NCBI GenBank assembly: GCA_964017155.1
Contig: OZ024863.1
Location: 46,121,864 to 46,185,863, forward strand
Reading direction: 5' to 3'
Length of the DNA: 64,000 nt
DNA from: Oasisia sp. SBJ-2009
Taxonomy: Eukaryota; Annelida; Polychaeta; Sabellida; Siboglinidae
Numbering within the stretch: the stretch's first letter is position 1; each line of letters starts with the position of its first letter. Below are positions 24,967-37,700 of this stretch, in pieces. The notes below the pieces were generated by a model. That model saw nothing but the letters and a program-made list of their open reading frames with translations, was not told the origin of the DNA and ran no database searches. The translations under genes and the position numbers were made by a program.

Positions 24967-26236
24967 TTATGACAGTGATCATGTGATTGATGTTTCCCAT
25001 ATATATACATATATATTATATATATTTATACAATAGTTCAACTTGCTTGTTCTTAGCAACTCAGAGACATATGACATTGCTATCTCATACACGTTTTAAA
25101 CTCAGTACACATGTATATTATCACAAATCTAATTTCTATTACACAATGACTCTATAGCAATGCCATTCAAAAATCCACATAAAAATACAACATTTATATA
25201 CACATATAAGGATCTAGAAAATGTATATTAGTGATTATATATCTGGTATACATATAACAATTCTGACAAACTAGCATAACACAGGTCTAAAATGTATACA
25301 AATCCTGTAAGTTAGTTTTTTACACTTTCTTGCATAGTTGCCACTTTAAAGATGAGCAAAACCACTGTAACCTCGTATATTGAAAAATAGTGTACCAGGT
25401 AGTCAGAAACACAACCAGTTAATCATGCTGTTTAGCAGGAACACATTCACTTAATATAATGATCATCAACTACCGGTATACACAATACAACTAGAGGCAG
25501 GTTATACTAGATCCACATATCAATGTGACATCTTCAGTATCTTTCACGTATAGAACAAGACACCTCAATAAATAGTGTTCATCCTTAGCAGCAGATCTTA
25601 ACACTGTTAGCTGAAACCCAAATTCTGATTGCAGGAGTTGCTTGGCGACATATTCTTTAGTTAGTAAGTGGTAAATAATAAATTACATTGACAGAACATG
25701 TTAAGCCTAATTTGTAATAAAATTGCTTGTTCAACACGAATAAAAAGTCAAGCCGTCAGTTACACATTGTAATATGCCTGGACATTTTTGGTAGATTCAA
25801 AGAGAATATGACATGTCCATTCCAGATGCATGTTAGACAGATAGTGTGCCAAATGTCCCGTGAATTTGAAAATGAGAAAATTATTTGATTATTTGTTTCA
25901 TGTGCATCTGGTACAAGCAACTATGACAAAAACAAATGACCCAAATTCAAATGGATTGCAATCCAATTCTAGGGTGCTGCTGCCCAGTGGTTAGTTACTG
26001 CTGATCCTTGGCAACTCAGTTAACAAATAATCTGAATAACTATTATTAGGTTTATACATGCCAGTTCTAACTATGCTCACTGAAATTGGTTCTCAAAAAC
26101 AATGCTTACTCAGACATTTCAAATATGAGTTGTAAATTTACAACAAAAAGCATGTTTCCTTGCCATTCTCTTAAAATGCTCACAAGCTACATAAATATGT
26201 TCACATAGAGTACACATATACACGGTGCATCCATGT

Positions 26237-27307
26237 CTATCGCGAGAAGACTTTGCGTTCCCTTTTCTTGTGATCGTGAACATCCCTGTACACGTGGTGT
26301 GGCTTGTAGTAGTTGTTGTCATAGTGTTCTTTGAATGCCGCATTCTCCTTTTGCGCTTCGTTTATGTCGTATTCCTTCTTCGGAGGGATGTGTGTCAGTT
26401 GTTCGAAATTCCACTGGAGTGGCTTTATGTTGTGGCACATCCGAGGGAAGTCCCACGGCTTCGTTTTCACATCGGCCAGGTTCTTGTCAAAGTGCCACTT
26501 GACACTGGCAGCGTCCTTTGTCTGCAGGTTACGCTCGAAATTCCAGTGGATGTGGGATTCTTCTGACGAGAACTTCTTGAAATTCCATCTGACATGGTCC
26601 CTGATCACCAGCTGCTTTGCGAACTTCCACTGAATTGGCCCCGAACCGGAGACATGGTTGAACTGCCAATTGATGGGCGCACATTCCTGCAGCTGTTGTG
26701 GAAAGTCCCATCGAATCATTATCTCCTTTGCCAACTGGGAAGTAAATTTCCACTTCACTTGGTCTTCCTTCTTCCCCGTTATCTGCCTTGGAAATCTCCA
26801 GTGAACCGTTGTTGTCGGCGGTATCTGTGTTATGAAATTCCATTTCAGCGGAACACGTTTCAAGGTGACCAGCTGCTCGGGAAAGCCCCAGATGATGGTT
26901 GTTTTATCACCAACCTGACGGCGGAATCTCCAGTGGATGGTACTAGTCGCTGCGATCTGTTGGGCAAAATTCCAGTGCACCGGTACTCCTTTTGCAAGTT
27001 GCTTGTCAAAGTTCCAGTGCGCACCTTTCAAGTGTGGAATCTGTTCTTCAAACAACCACGAAACAGGCTGGGTTTGCTGTAGCTGGTTACTGAAGTGCCA
27101 CTCTATGTCTGAGTGAAGAGGGAGGACATGAGACTGGAAGTGCCATGTCAGTGGTTTCACGGTAGGCAACAGACTGGTGAAATCCCATACGACTGGTTTA
27201 CCGAGAAGTGCTTCGATGTTGATATCTTCGAGTGAAAAGTCAGCGAAGATGTCAAATTCAATCTCGGATTCCTCATCTGGGAACGAGTCTAGCTCAATGT
27301 CATCCAT
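26237..27307 (-). CDS. W-x-F repeat protein, 19 repeats of ~14 residues
   Basis: A single exon codes 356 residues. I do not recognise the family. After an acidic head (residues 1-36, rich in D/E with phenylalanines) come nineteen copies of a short motif, roughly (P/T)-I/V-x-W-x-F-x-x-Q-L/I, with Trp at 41, 55, 70, 84, 98, 112, 126, 140, 156, 170, 186, 200, 214, 227, 241, 255, 271, 285 and 299. Spacing is 14 in most steps, 13, 15 or 16 in the rest. The tail (302-356) is charged, His/Lys/Arg-rich and lacks repeats. No signal peptide or membrane segment is seen, so an intracellular site is inferred. W and F two apart and frequent Pro suggest beta strands. An acceptor site 23 nt before the ATG (tttttgcag, 27331) shows a 5' UTR intron. 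The repeats have diverged in codons, so the frame is under selection rather than a recent satellite. Confidence 0.8.
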   Translation of the reverse strand: MDDIELDSFPDEESEIEFDIFADFSLEDINIEALLGKPVVWDFTSLLPTVKPLTWHFQSHVLPLHSDIEWHFSNQLQQTQPVSWLFEEQIPHLKGAHWNFDKQLAKGVPVHWNFAQQIAATSTIHWRFRRQVGDKTTIIWGFPEQLVTLKRVPLKWNFITQIPPTTTVHWRFPRQITGKKEDQVKWKFTSQLAKEIMIRWDFPQQLQECAPINWQFNHVSGSGPIQWKFAKQLVIRDHVRWNFKKFSSEESHIHWNFERNLQTKDAASVKWHFDKNLADVKTKPWDFPRMCHNIKPLQWNFEQLTHIPPKKEYDINEAQKENAAFKEHYDNNYYKPHHVYRDVHDHKKRERKVFSR

Positions 27308-27417
27308 GCCTGGAGTCAGTTGCCTGTTTTCTGCAAAAATAAATAATTAAGTAATATGATTTACATGTTCTACATCTCTGTTTATTGACCCGTATGCCTA
27401 CCATATTATATACATAG

Positions 27418-27545
27418 TCATGGAGGACCACATTGGAAACAAGTGTGCTATTGTGTGCTTTAATGTGTCTATCCTCGGTAGGTAAGCATTATATTTATAT
27501 GTATTATAATGTTTTACCAAATAAACTCACTCACTCACTCACATG
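27418..27545 (+). repeat. Retroposon 3' tail with (CACT)n
   Basis: The sequence tggaggaccacattggaaac through taccaaataaactcactcac resembles a LINE 3' end with a short tetranucleotide tail. It lies in the 5' UTR intron of the W-x-F gene. No coding remnant was seen. Confidence 0.4.
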
Positions 27546-27935
27546 CATATGGCTTGCTAGTATTAGGCCATCATAAATGACATAAGTAAAAGACATAACC
27601 GTAACCTTTTATAAAAGCTTAGTTCCAATTGTTTGCCCTGCATATACTATAAAATATGATATACAGTGTATTGAGGTTATAGGTTTGCCGTTGGATTGCA
27701 ATCTTGTTACTACTGGTACCAGCTACTGAGCTAGGCCTGGCAGGTAAACTAACTGGGTCTGGGAGAGGCCAGATTATGCTGTTTGGGTGGAATCGTGGAT
27801 TAATGTAATGATAAATTATTATGACTGGAATCAACAGTGCAATACAAAGTAATGTAATCCAAAACATAATGTCTTATCATGGATATGCAGACTGTTGTCA
27901 CAATGGAGAATATACGTACAGACGAAACTATTCAC

Positions 27936-28060
27936 CTGTTTACGCTTGGTGGGTCGAGTGACGCTTTTCTCGTCACCCATCGAACGTAGGCGGGGCATAA
28001 ACAGCGCGTTTACGTTTCTGTCCAACGGAGTGGCTATACACACAACCTACGATATCGTGT
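27936..28060 (-). promoter_or_regulatory. Probable 5' UTR exon and promoter of W-x-F gene, with uORF
   Basis: On the - strand a good donor (aaacag/gtgaat, 27936) would join to the acceptor at 27331. The exon is CpG-richer than its surroundings. It carries an upstream frame starting ATGCCCCGCCTACG that, after splicing, would end TGA 9 nt before the main ATG (codes about 25 residues). The exon is inferred from splice signals only. Confidence 0.4.
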
Positions 28061-28589
28061 CGGCGACAAATCGGCGTCTACGGCGAATTTTTTTATAATG
28101 ATAAAATACTTAATTCAAAATTTTCCGTCACAATCTTCATAAATGCGTTACGACAAATGGCGATATATGTTATTAAATAAAAACTCATCAATTAAATAAT
28201 ATTATGATCTTGTAAATTATTTATTAACGATAAGTATGCTTTCAAGCAATGAATAACTACAAATTAAGTGAAAGCGATTGCACGGTAAATGTGCGTGCGT
28301 GTGTGTGCGTGTGCAAACACTGTGTATATTTTGTACCAGTCGATATTTGTACGTGCCATATTTGTATGGCCGCGTTGCGAATATCCACTGCCATTTCAAA
28401 GCCATCTAACCGCGCGCAAGAATATGTACCGATACACTGAATTATTACTCCGCCTTCTAAATATTTTTTAGAAAAATTTAGTTATATTTATTTTATCAGC
28501 AATAATACCACGCTTTTATAATGTAAGTGCTATCACGCATAATTTGTAGTTGTCAACAATATAATTAGATTAACGGCGTCGAAATATCC

Positions 28590-28706
28590 ATTCATTCGCA
28601 GATATAGTTCCCGGAAGTAGGCGGCGAACTGTCGCGCGGCCTTTTTCTGACAGCTCGGAAGTGTTGGTTTGTCAACGTCGTAGTCGCCGAGTGGTGTTTC
28701 ATAAAG
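28590..28706 (+). promoter_or_regulatory. SMAP promoter/leader with ETS site
   Basis: CpG-rich 5' leader before the ATG at 28707. It contains CCGGAAGT at 28611-28618, a consensus ETS-factor site common in housekeeping promoters. No TATA box seen. Confidence 0.5.
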
Positions 28707-31700
28707 ATGTCTTCAAAATTAGATCGAGATAGGGCAAAATCATTACAGGACAAACACCAGGGTATTCTGTGTGATCTGTTGAAGGACGAAGATAATAAAT
28801 ATTGCGTGGATTGTGACGCGAAGGGTGAGTAAGGTTTGGTCAACGATCTGTTGTGTGTTCACATTCATTCACTGATTCAGTCACTGTTGACGATTGTATC
28901 AATTCGATGTATACATGTACACACGCAATTTTGTTGTGAACGAAGCCCTATTGCCTATTGGCTATTCCATAACTTTAAGAGCATACCACATGTACACTTG
29001 TTCAGTGGGGTCTGTAGAAAAATCTTATAATTAGTTGAAATAGTAGTGTAATTAAATGTTCGTGTTCATTTTGGTGTATTCAAACATCTGTCTAAATTAT
29101 ACTAAAATTAAACAGTTATAATACATTGTACTAGGCTAACATGACAAATAACAACATAGAAAGTATGTGCAAGATGAATTTTACGTATGTGACGTCAAAT
29201 CAAATGTTAGGTTAATTTGACAAGTTTTTTAAGTTGAAGGCCAATTTTAGCCTCATCTGCAGAGTTTGATTATCAGCTACTACAGAAGCCTGAAATATAA
29301 AAATCTTTACTTTTGTATATATTAATTTAAATGGATAAAAGTAAAATGAGAACTAATTATACTACTAACTCAAGTGAGGAGATTCACAACCTGGTAATGT
29401 AATATGTTATGTTATAAGTGTACTAATAAAAAAATAGAACTCATGAGTCACTGGGGTCACTGGGTCTTGAACAATGAACCAGGAAACGTGACCATGTTGG
29501 TACTTGGTGAATTGGAGAAGCCATATAGTAACAGGAAGCAAACTTACTGTGTTGTAGTTAACTCGGCCAGTGCGGCCAGGTCTGCTTTAAAATTTACCTT
29601 TGCCTGAGTTGGGGAATCTGGTGAATGGTAAAATGTATTAGCTATACTCTGTGCTGAAGGCCATTAAAAGTGGGTTACAGGGGAAACAAAAATGCACACA
29701 AATACAAGAATGGCTGAACAAGGGAATGCAGCTCATGTGGCTAGTTGATAAATCTGGGATTTAGTTGCTTTATTTTGGTGTTCACCATTCTGACACATGA
29801 TAAAATAACAAACATCAAAATGTGTACTAAAATGATACAGTTTACCATGCTTTATAATAATTATTCCTTATGTAAATTTGGAGTTAATTGTTCTTACGTT
29901 ATTCAATTTCAAGTTTGTCTGTGTTTTTATGAACTTTGTTAAAATGTTTTGTCTTTTGTTTGTCTTATTAATCACGAAAAAGTAGCAAACTTAATGACAA
30001 TAATAAATCCATGGTTGTAAACTTCAGTATAATGTTCATTGTTCAATACATGTATGATATTATGTGTTTCTGCATGGAATCTAGAATTCCATCTTGGTGT
30101 CACATTGCAGGTCCACGATGGGCATCCTGGAATCTAGGTATTTTTCTCTGCATCCGCTGTGCCGGAATCCATAGAAATTTGGGAGTACACATCTCAAAAG
30201 TGAAGTCGGTTAACCTAGACAGTTGGACATCTGAACAAGTAGCTGTAAGTATTTGAAGTTAATCATTGTCTTTTTTTAGTGTATTGGTAGTATTAAGATC
30301 ATCACCGTGAAATGGTACATGCTGCTTAATTTGAAGTATAGATGTACAAGTGGAGGACATTTTCCAGTGATCAGTTGCCTAGAGGATTGTTGCTCAGTAA
30401 ATATTTGCCCAGTGGTCACTTGCCCAGTAGTCAAATGACAAAGTGAATACTTGCTCAGTCAGAAATATAATTCTGTAAATGTAATCATAGCCATAAACCT
30501 AACGCTAGTCCAAACTCTCACCATAACCCTAAGTCCCTAACTCAAATGTATTTATCTACATTTTAATTTGACCACTAGGCAAATGTCTGTTGGACAGCCA
30601 TCCACTGGGCAACTGTCCACTGGGAAATGCACCGTATCCCTAGATATACATGTGTCAACTGATTACCAGTAGTCAAAAGTTCCCGCTAACTTGGACCAAC
30701 TGTGCCATATGAACTAATTGAATACTGGATATTAGTCAAATTTAGTATTTATTTTAAACCCTGAAATGGTGTAATTTTAACTTTTGATCTTGATCGTTTC
30801 ATTAAGTGCAGCATGTGGAAATGTTGTGTTTATATAGAAAGATTTGCAGCTCTAGTAAAACCCTGTAGTAATTACTGCCTACCTGTATGCAGAAATGCTG
30901 TGGTAAATAATTCTGATATGTTTTGGCATGTATCTTGCGACTTATAACACATCATGCATCTATTCTGTGGAGTAGTAAAAGTGTATTCTGTCAGTTCTAT
31001 TCTTATTCCATTTCCAAACGTGCTAACATATGGATTTTTCTGGTTTCTTCATGATTGCTGTTATTATGATATTAATGTGGTAAGAGGGGAATTATTTTCT
31101 TACCATTTCCTTATTATGTTGATACTGGTCAGTAAGTGTCATGTTATTGTACATGTAGTCCATTTGTGACATAGCAGGAGTGCATGTCCTGCTAAGTTGC
31201 TGTTTTATTCATGCCCAGTCCATTGAAAACCAATGAATAAATTTGAAACCAAATTACTAACACGTTGGTGACCCAATTCACAGTTTGTGATGCATTTGAG
31301 CAGGTGTTTATGGAAGGACACAGAAACTAAATGTGCTGAACAATGGGTAAACATTGTACCTTAGGACTAATCACAGGTTCCTCAATGAATCCTCAGTGAT
31401 CAACTTGGTTCCACTTGGGCCAGTTCTTCATCTCCAGAATCTGGAGTTAAGATGACATATGTTCATGTTCCAGTAGGTATTTTAGTGGTCCTTCACTGGA
31501 TCACACTCACAAAAGACCAGAACCTGTATCATTGTTTCTGGGAGACTTCCATGGTTCAGTCAATCTTAGTGGGAATACATTTTTTTAGGTTTGGCTTTGC
31601 TCTTTGGGTAAACAGTTTGAGAGTGTCCTCTATTGTGAAAGTACATTATAGCAGCTGTTGATGGGATTACATTAACTGGGCTGGCAATGAAGTACGCAAG

Positions 31701-34700
31701 CTGAGCTGGTATCTAGACACTTGTGGGAGTGTTAAGGATGTGCTGTTGATGGGTAGAGTGTATGTTGGGCATGTTATCTGTTGCAGATGGTGCAAGAGAT
31801 TGGCAACAGTCGTGGCCGTGCCATTTATGAGGCCAACCTGCCAGACAACATGAGACGACCTCAGACAGACTCGTATCCTTACCTCGTGAACACCCTGTCA
31901 CTGTCAGCCTTCTGTAATCCACTCTAGTCTACACTGGTGTGAATCAGTACATTGTTTCACCACATAGCTTTATGCAGAGACCCGTCCACCCATCATTTGG
32001 ACGCGTAAAAACCGTTGTGGACGGGTAGAAATATGGGTGGATGGGTAAAAAATGAAGGAGCAAAAACAGGTCTTCCAAAACCATAGATATTGTCAGTTAT
32101 GCCTCAAAAGTTATTGTAAGTGGTGTCACATGTGTGTCTGTAGTTCATTTTAGGTCATCAGACACGTTTAAAATTTATAAACTGGCTTAACAGTTAACAT
32201 CCATGTATCCACCAAAACATGTGTGACTGGCAGTAATTTGGACCTGCATAAAGCTCTGTTTCACCAACTTAGTAGACAATGTAATATTTGGTATGATTAC
32301 AATTGTTTGCCTTTATATGTCATGTTAGGTGATCACTGTGGATTATCTGCGCCATGCAAGAATGACGCCATCAATAGAAAGAGGTTAACATATCAAATTT
32401 TGAGCCAACATATCTGCCAGAACAGAAACAAAAATATTTTAAAATAACCAGTATTTTCTAAATGCCAAGTTTATATATCACTGAGTAGGAAACAACCAAA
32501 GTGAAACTGGTGAGAACCATGTTTTGTTGTTATTTGGCCTTAGTCAATCAAAACCTCTTTCTCTGATATGTTTTGATTTGTGTTGCCTTAACACCTGGTG
32601 TACAGTGCCCTGGAAGCTTTCATCAGGGCAAAATACGAACAGAAGAAATACATTGCCAAAGAATGGATTCAGCCTCGTCCGACAATACATGTAGGTGTCA
32701 CAGTTACTTGCTTCCTGAAGAGAAATAAGCACAGTACCCCTACCCCAGCCAGTTGGCTTCACCTAATCCCATCTATCAAATAACTCATTTTTAACCCTCC
32801 ATGCACAGTTTTGCAGACAATGGAAGGCCTTGATTGTGGCAGCAGCTAAATGTCATTTTATCGCATTGCCCTGGCAAAAGGAATGTCATGCCTTCAGAAT
32901 TAAACAGTGATTCAGATGCAAATTGGGTGTTCCTTATGTTGTATAATGTGTTCGTTGTAGTATCTAGTTGCAGTGGTACCCCCAACATTTGATGATGTAC
33001 ATACATATAGAGGCAAACTAGCCTTGCCGTAAACTTGGCCAAATTCAACATCTGTGTGATAATGGTTGACTGGTGTTTACAACTGGTCCTCTAAGTATTG
33101 TAGTCATTTGCTTCTTGTTAAACAGTGCTGCGATGAAAATTCTGTCGACGGTCGAGTGAGTCACTAATACACTCATGAGTGGTTCGGGGGAAAGTTTGGT
33201 AACCATGGTTTTGGGTTCTTTTGTGACGAAATGTGCGTATGTGGAAACAAGCAAAAGTGTTGTGAAACATTCCGAAGTATCAAATACTGATTGCGTTGTT
33301 GCCTTATGTGTCACATACACAGATTTTATTTGATGTTTAAGGATACAATAATCTATTAAATGTTTACAAAATCCAATACACATCCTGTATAATTGTAAGT
33401 GTGATTAGCTCAGCTATTTTGCATAATTTATAGATGTCAAGAACTGCTTAAATTAAAATCAATTAACATTCCCATGGAAAGTAATCATTGTATTCACATA
33501 ACTGTAGTTACGTAACATGTGAAGTTGGACCATGTTATTGTGTAGTTGAGTATAAATAATGCCTTGCAAAGTGCAAATATTTGCTCTATTAATAATTTGT
33601 CAAATTCAAAGTTCCAGTCATGTTAATGTATCTGCATATCGAGTACATGTATCGATATTTAGTATTTGTACAGACCAAAAAATCTACTTGTAGTATTTTA
33701 TATGCTGAAATACAAGGTTCAAAGTATAAGAATCTAATACCTACAAGTTAACTGACAAGAACAACTGTGCCGTTGATTGGTGATTGGGGCCTGCTCCTGG
33801 TTGACCCTAAATGTACTGCATGGGATGTTTCTTGCGTGTGTGTGTGTGTGACAAATGTTATGTCGATACAGATTAATTGATTTTTCATTTCCCTGTTGGT
33901 AATAACTTCATTAGCCTCTGATGTGGGACGTCGTAGTGGAGAGCTCACAACATTGGGCTCTCAGTTCAGAGAGCTCTCAGCTGAATCCTTCTGCTATTGG
34001 TCTGATGTTTGGGCAGTCGTGGTCATTCCACATTGTCTCATTCCACTTGAGCTTGCAACCGAGTCCTGACTATGGAGAGTAGTGGTGGTGTGTGAAGTGA
34101 ATGCAGCATGATTGCTTCCCGCAAGAGTTGCCATGGAGTTGGAATGAACAGCTTGTCAAAGGGTGTAATGTGCAGTGCTTTCAGTGGTTCTAAGGACTTG
34201 ATATAAAATACAGCTGTATAAGTTTTTGTCATACTGTTGTTGGAAATATATATATATATATATATATATATTATTTCTCTGTCATAGTAATGAAACTGAA
34301 ACCAACTTCTGTTTGCATGATTGTCAGTAGTGTTATTGTATGAGCAAAAACTATTATATTAACACAAATGCAATATAATGTTATAGTAAATTGGATAGAG
34401 ATACAGAGAGTGAGAGCAATTTTATAGGTACAGGTGTAAAAAAATTTCTTCCAAAAGGACCCATATGTCATAAAATGATAAGTAACTAAGTTTTACAGCT
34501 CATACAGTGCTTTTATTCCTGACAAGACCAGAATTAAACTGTCCACACTTATGTCTAAGTCAGTCATGGTAATAAGCCATAATTGCAGGGTGTTGTTTCT
34601 GTGATGCCCCATGCAGTGATTGGTGTTATCTTTGTAGTATCCAAAAGAGGAGGTAAAGTCAGAAAAGAAACCATCACATTCCAAGTCTTCATCAGCTGGA

Positions 34701-37700
34701 CAACTGTCTCGGGTATGAACAGTTTACACAGTCTTTGTAATACCTATCAGATACGTTAAGTCTGGTTTACATGCTCACTACATACATGATTTTGTCAGTT
34801 TGAGCTGTGATAAGATGTCATTGTAGGTGTACTACCCAGGTAGCTGTTGAACACTATATGGCCACTGCGTCAGTATCACAGCTCCACCAGCTGACTTTCT
34901 AGTTCCACCAACACAACCACAGCCACCAATTTGCCTCAGTAATAGTACCATCTCTTATGAAGGTGTTTGCATGACCAATTCCAGAATTCCAGTGTCGACA
35001 TCTTAGGTGTCGACCAAAGGGAGCATTAAAAGGCTTGTTTAGATTTGCCTGTTTAGCAAACGTGTTTTTTTCACAGTAATGTCTACGTTTGTGACTTGGA
35101 TAATACCAAGACGTCACTTACTGTAAATATGCAACAAGTCTCTGTTTATGACTCGAATAATGTTAATATTCAGCAAGTCTCTTTATGACTCAGAAAATGC
35201 AGAGCCTGTAGGGATGTACGCGATTTGTTTAAGCAGCTGCCAGCAAAGCCCGGCACCAACAACTTGAAGAAGGCTGAAGTGAAGTCAACCAACAGTGCTG
35301 CCACCAACAGCAGCAGGAGTAACCAACAAGCCGAGCCTGCCAAGCCCCCCGCACAGACTGTAGACCTACTGGGTCTAGGTACGTGAAACACCTGAAATTA
35401 CGTAACTCCACTGTCATATTCCTTGTACAGCTTCTCTCTTACCTTTCTAGATTATATTTTAAACGTTAAGGTGCATTACCTGTGCAATTGTGTTACTATG
35501 AGATTGTTCACTGCATACCACGTTAGCCGTTTATTGCATGAATTAATATTTTTGTTTTTTATATGCTGTATACATATTCATACAACACTATAAAACATAT
35601 ATTTGAAGAAAATAAATATTGAGGCTCAAATTACCAAAGAAATAGGTTTATGACTTTGAGGTCACTTTGTTTGTAACCAGCTACTTTATTTAGGTATATA
35701 TCAGGGATTAATTTGTTTGTGACATGAGAGTTACACTGTGCAATAAAGGGTTACATTGGTATTCACTTAATATTTATAGTTGTGAATTATATATTTTATC
35801 ATAATAAATGTATATATGTCTGTAGTGGTATGTTAAAAACAACAGCGTAATGTGTGCCATTTGAAACGGAACTTCTATTTACTGTTACTGTCATTGCTAT
35901 GATGCCTGTTTCAGACACAGCCACACCTGCCGGCCAGTCCGGTGCGAACCTCGCATCAGACGACTTGTTTGGAGACTTCATCTCTACCCCAGCAGTGGGG
36001 GCAGCCAGTGAGACTGTACCCCAGGGCACGGAGACTACCCCAGGGTCTGACCTGTTTGCTGAAGGGGCGGCAGGAGCAGAAGCCGAGCCCAAGAAGTCCA
36101 CGAAGGAGTCGATCATGGCCTTGTACGGGTCGTCGGCCGCCAGTCAGCAGCAGATGTTTGGCGTACCAGGTGTGTAGTTGTGATAGGCGATATGGAGACA
36201 CAAAGTCAAAATTTGTTTTTTAAACTGTCTGTTGTGTCCTTTTTCCAAAGTGATTATTATATTTTTAAATGGTTTTGTGGATGTTTGTATTAGCATTTGT
36301 TAGTTGTATTTGTTTTCGTTCATTTTACAACAGTTTTGCCTTCTTTAAATGTTATTTGTAAGTATGTAACCAGTGTTCTTCCATATGTAAACAATTGTGC
36401 CGTAAATCCTTTATTACTAGCCGCATCCCTAATTAAACCCGCACCCAAATTTTTGACATAAATCCCGAATTTCTTCCGCGCTGTTTGATATCGGCAAAAC
36501 CCTTATTTAAAGCCACACCCAAAAGCCAAAACCATTAACTGCATGCGACATACTGCCGTAATTATCTATGCAGTTCTCCTGGCTGGAAGTGGAATTTCCC
36601 TTTAAATGGAAGCTTCCTACATCAATACAGTTATTACAGCAAGATACCACTTGACACGTATTGCCTTGACTGAGTAAAGTAACAGACATGTGTGTTGTCT
36701 TGTGCCAGGTGGCATGTACATGCCCCAGCAGCAGGTCATGCCAGGAGGCGGCATGCCAAACGGATTGCTTGGAGGTGGCACCATGCCGCCGGCAGCCAAC
36801 ATGGGGATGATGCCGGCCAACACAACTGCCAATGGCATGATGGGTGGTGCCGTCCCAATGCAGGTCAGTCGGTCATTCTTTGTTTGTGTGTTCTCTTGTC
36901 AGCCTGGTACAGGCTTTTTCTGCTGATTTGACATATTATTCATACTGACACCTGTTTTTTGACAGGCTCTATTCACACTGACACATCTGATTTTGTTGAC
37001 AGGCTCTATTTGCACGTGACACATTTGATTTTCACAGGTTCTGTTCACACTGACACATCTGATACTTACTGCCTGGCTACATGTACATACACATTAAATA
37101 AAAAATCCGAAATATATTGTCTGATGACTGTGATGTCACTCACTCGTGTCCTAGATATACAGTTCATAGTAACCCTGGAGATATAGTCTGTAAATATTGA
37201 ATAATGATGGATGCCAGTTGCATAAAACTTCATCGCCAATACACAACCCCAGGACTCTCCCTGCAGTGAAATTGAAAGTACAGTACAGATATCTACCTGG
37301 TAGTAGTTAGTTGACCAGTTTAAAAGTAAAACGTTAACAATGACCATATTTAGATGGAACTTTGTTGAGTATTGCGCTGGCCCACTGGCCGCTGGCCCAT
37401 ATTACAGACAGGCTGTGATGCAGTCAGTCAGTCCTGTCAGTCAGTCAGTCAGTCCTGTCAGTCAGTCCTGTCAGTCAGTCACTCAGTCCTGTCAGTCAGC
37501 CTGCCTGCCAGTCTGTCAGTCTGTCAGTCCTGTCAGTTATTGTGACTAAGTTGTTTGCAGCCACAGGTTGGGCCAACGAATGACTGTCTGATGGGAGAAC
37601 AGCCAGACCTCATGCTGCCTAATGTCTTTACAGACACAGCTAACATGCCCTACCAGGTTGGACCAACATCTAGCCCCCTTCTCTCCCTCAGCTGTGGGGA

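Larger units (their letters stand above)
23235..26236. other. Intergenic/3' UTR, AT-rich with microsatellites
   Basis: No supported gene between the GTF2F2 3' end and the W-x-F repeat gene. It holds a GT tract (24410) and a TA tract (24917). Some of the right part must be 3' UTR of the - strand gene at 26237, whose poly(A) site could not be placed. A CTCF-like sequence ccaccagatagc lies at 23396. Confidence 0.5.

Noticed and set aside
26594..27082. 162-codon + strand frame opposite the W-x-F gene
   Set aside because: Shadow of the real - strand frame. The periodic signal comes from the W-x-F codons; no independent features.
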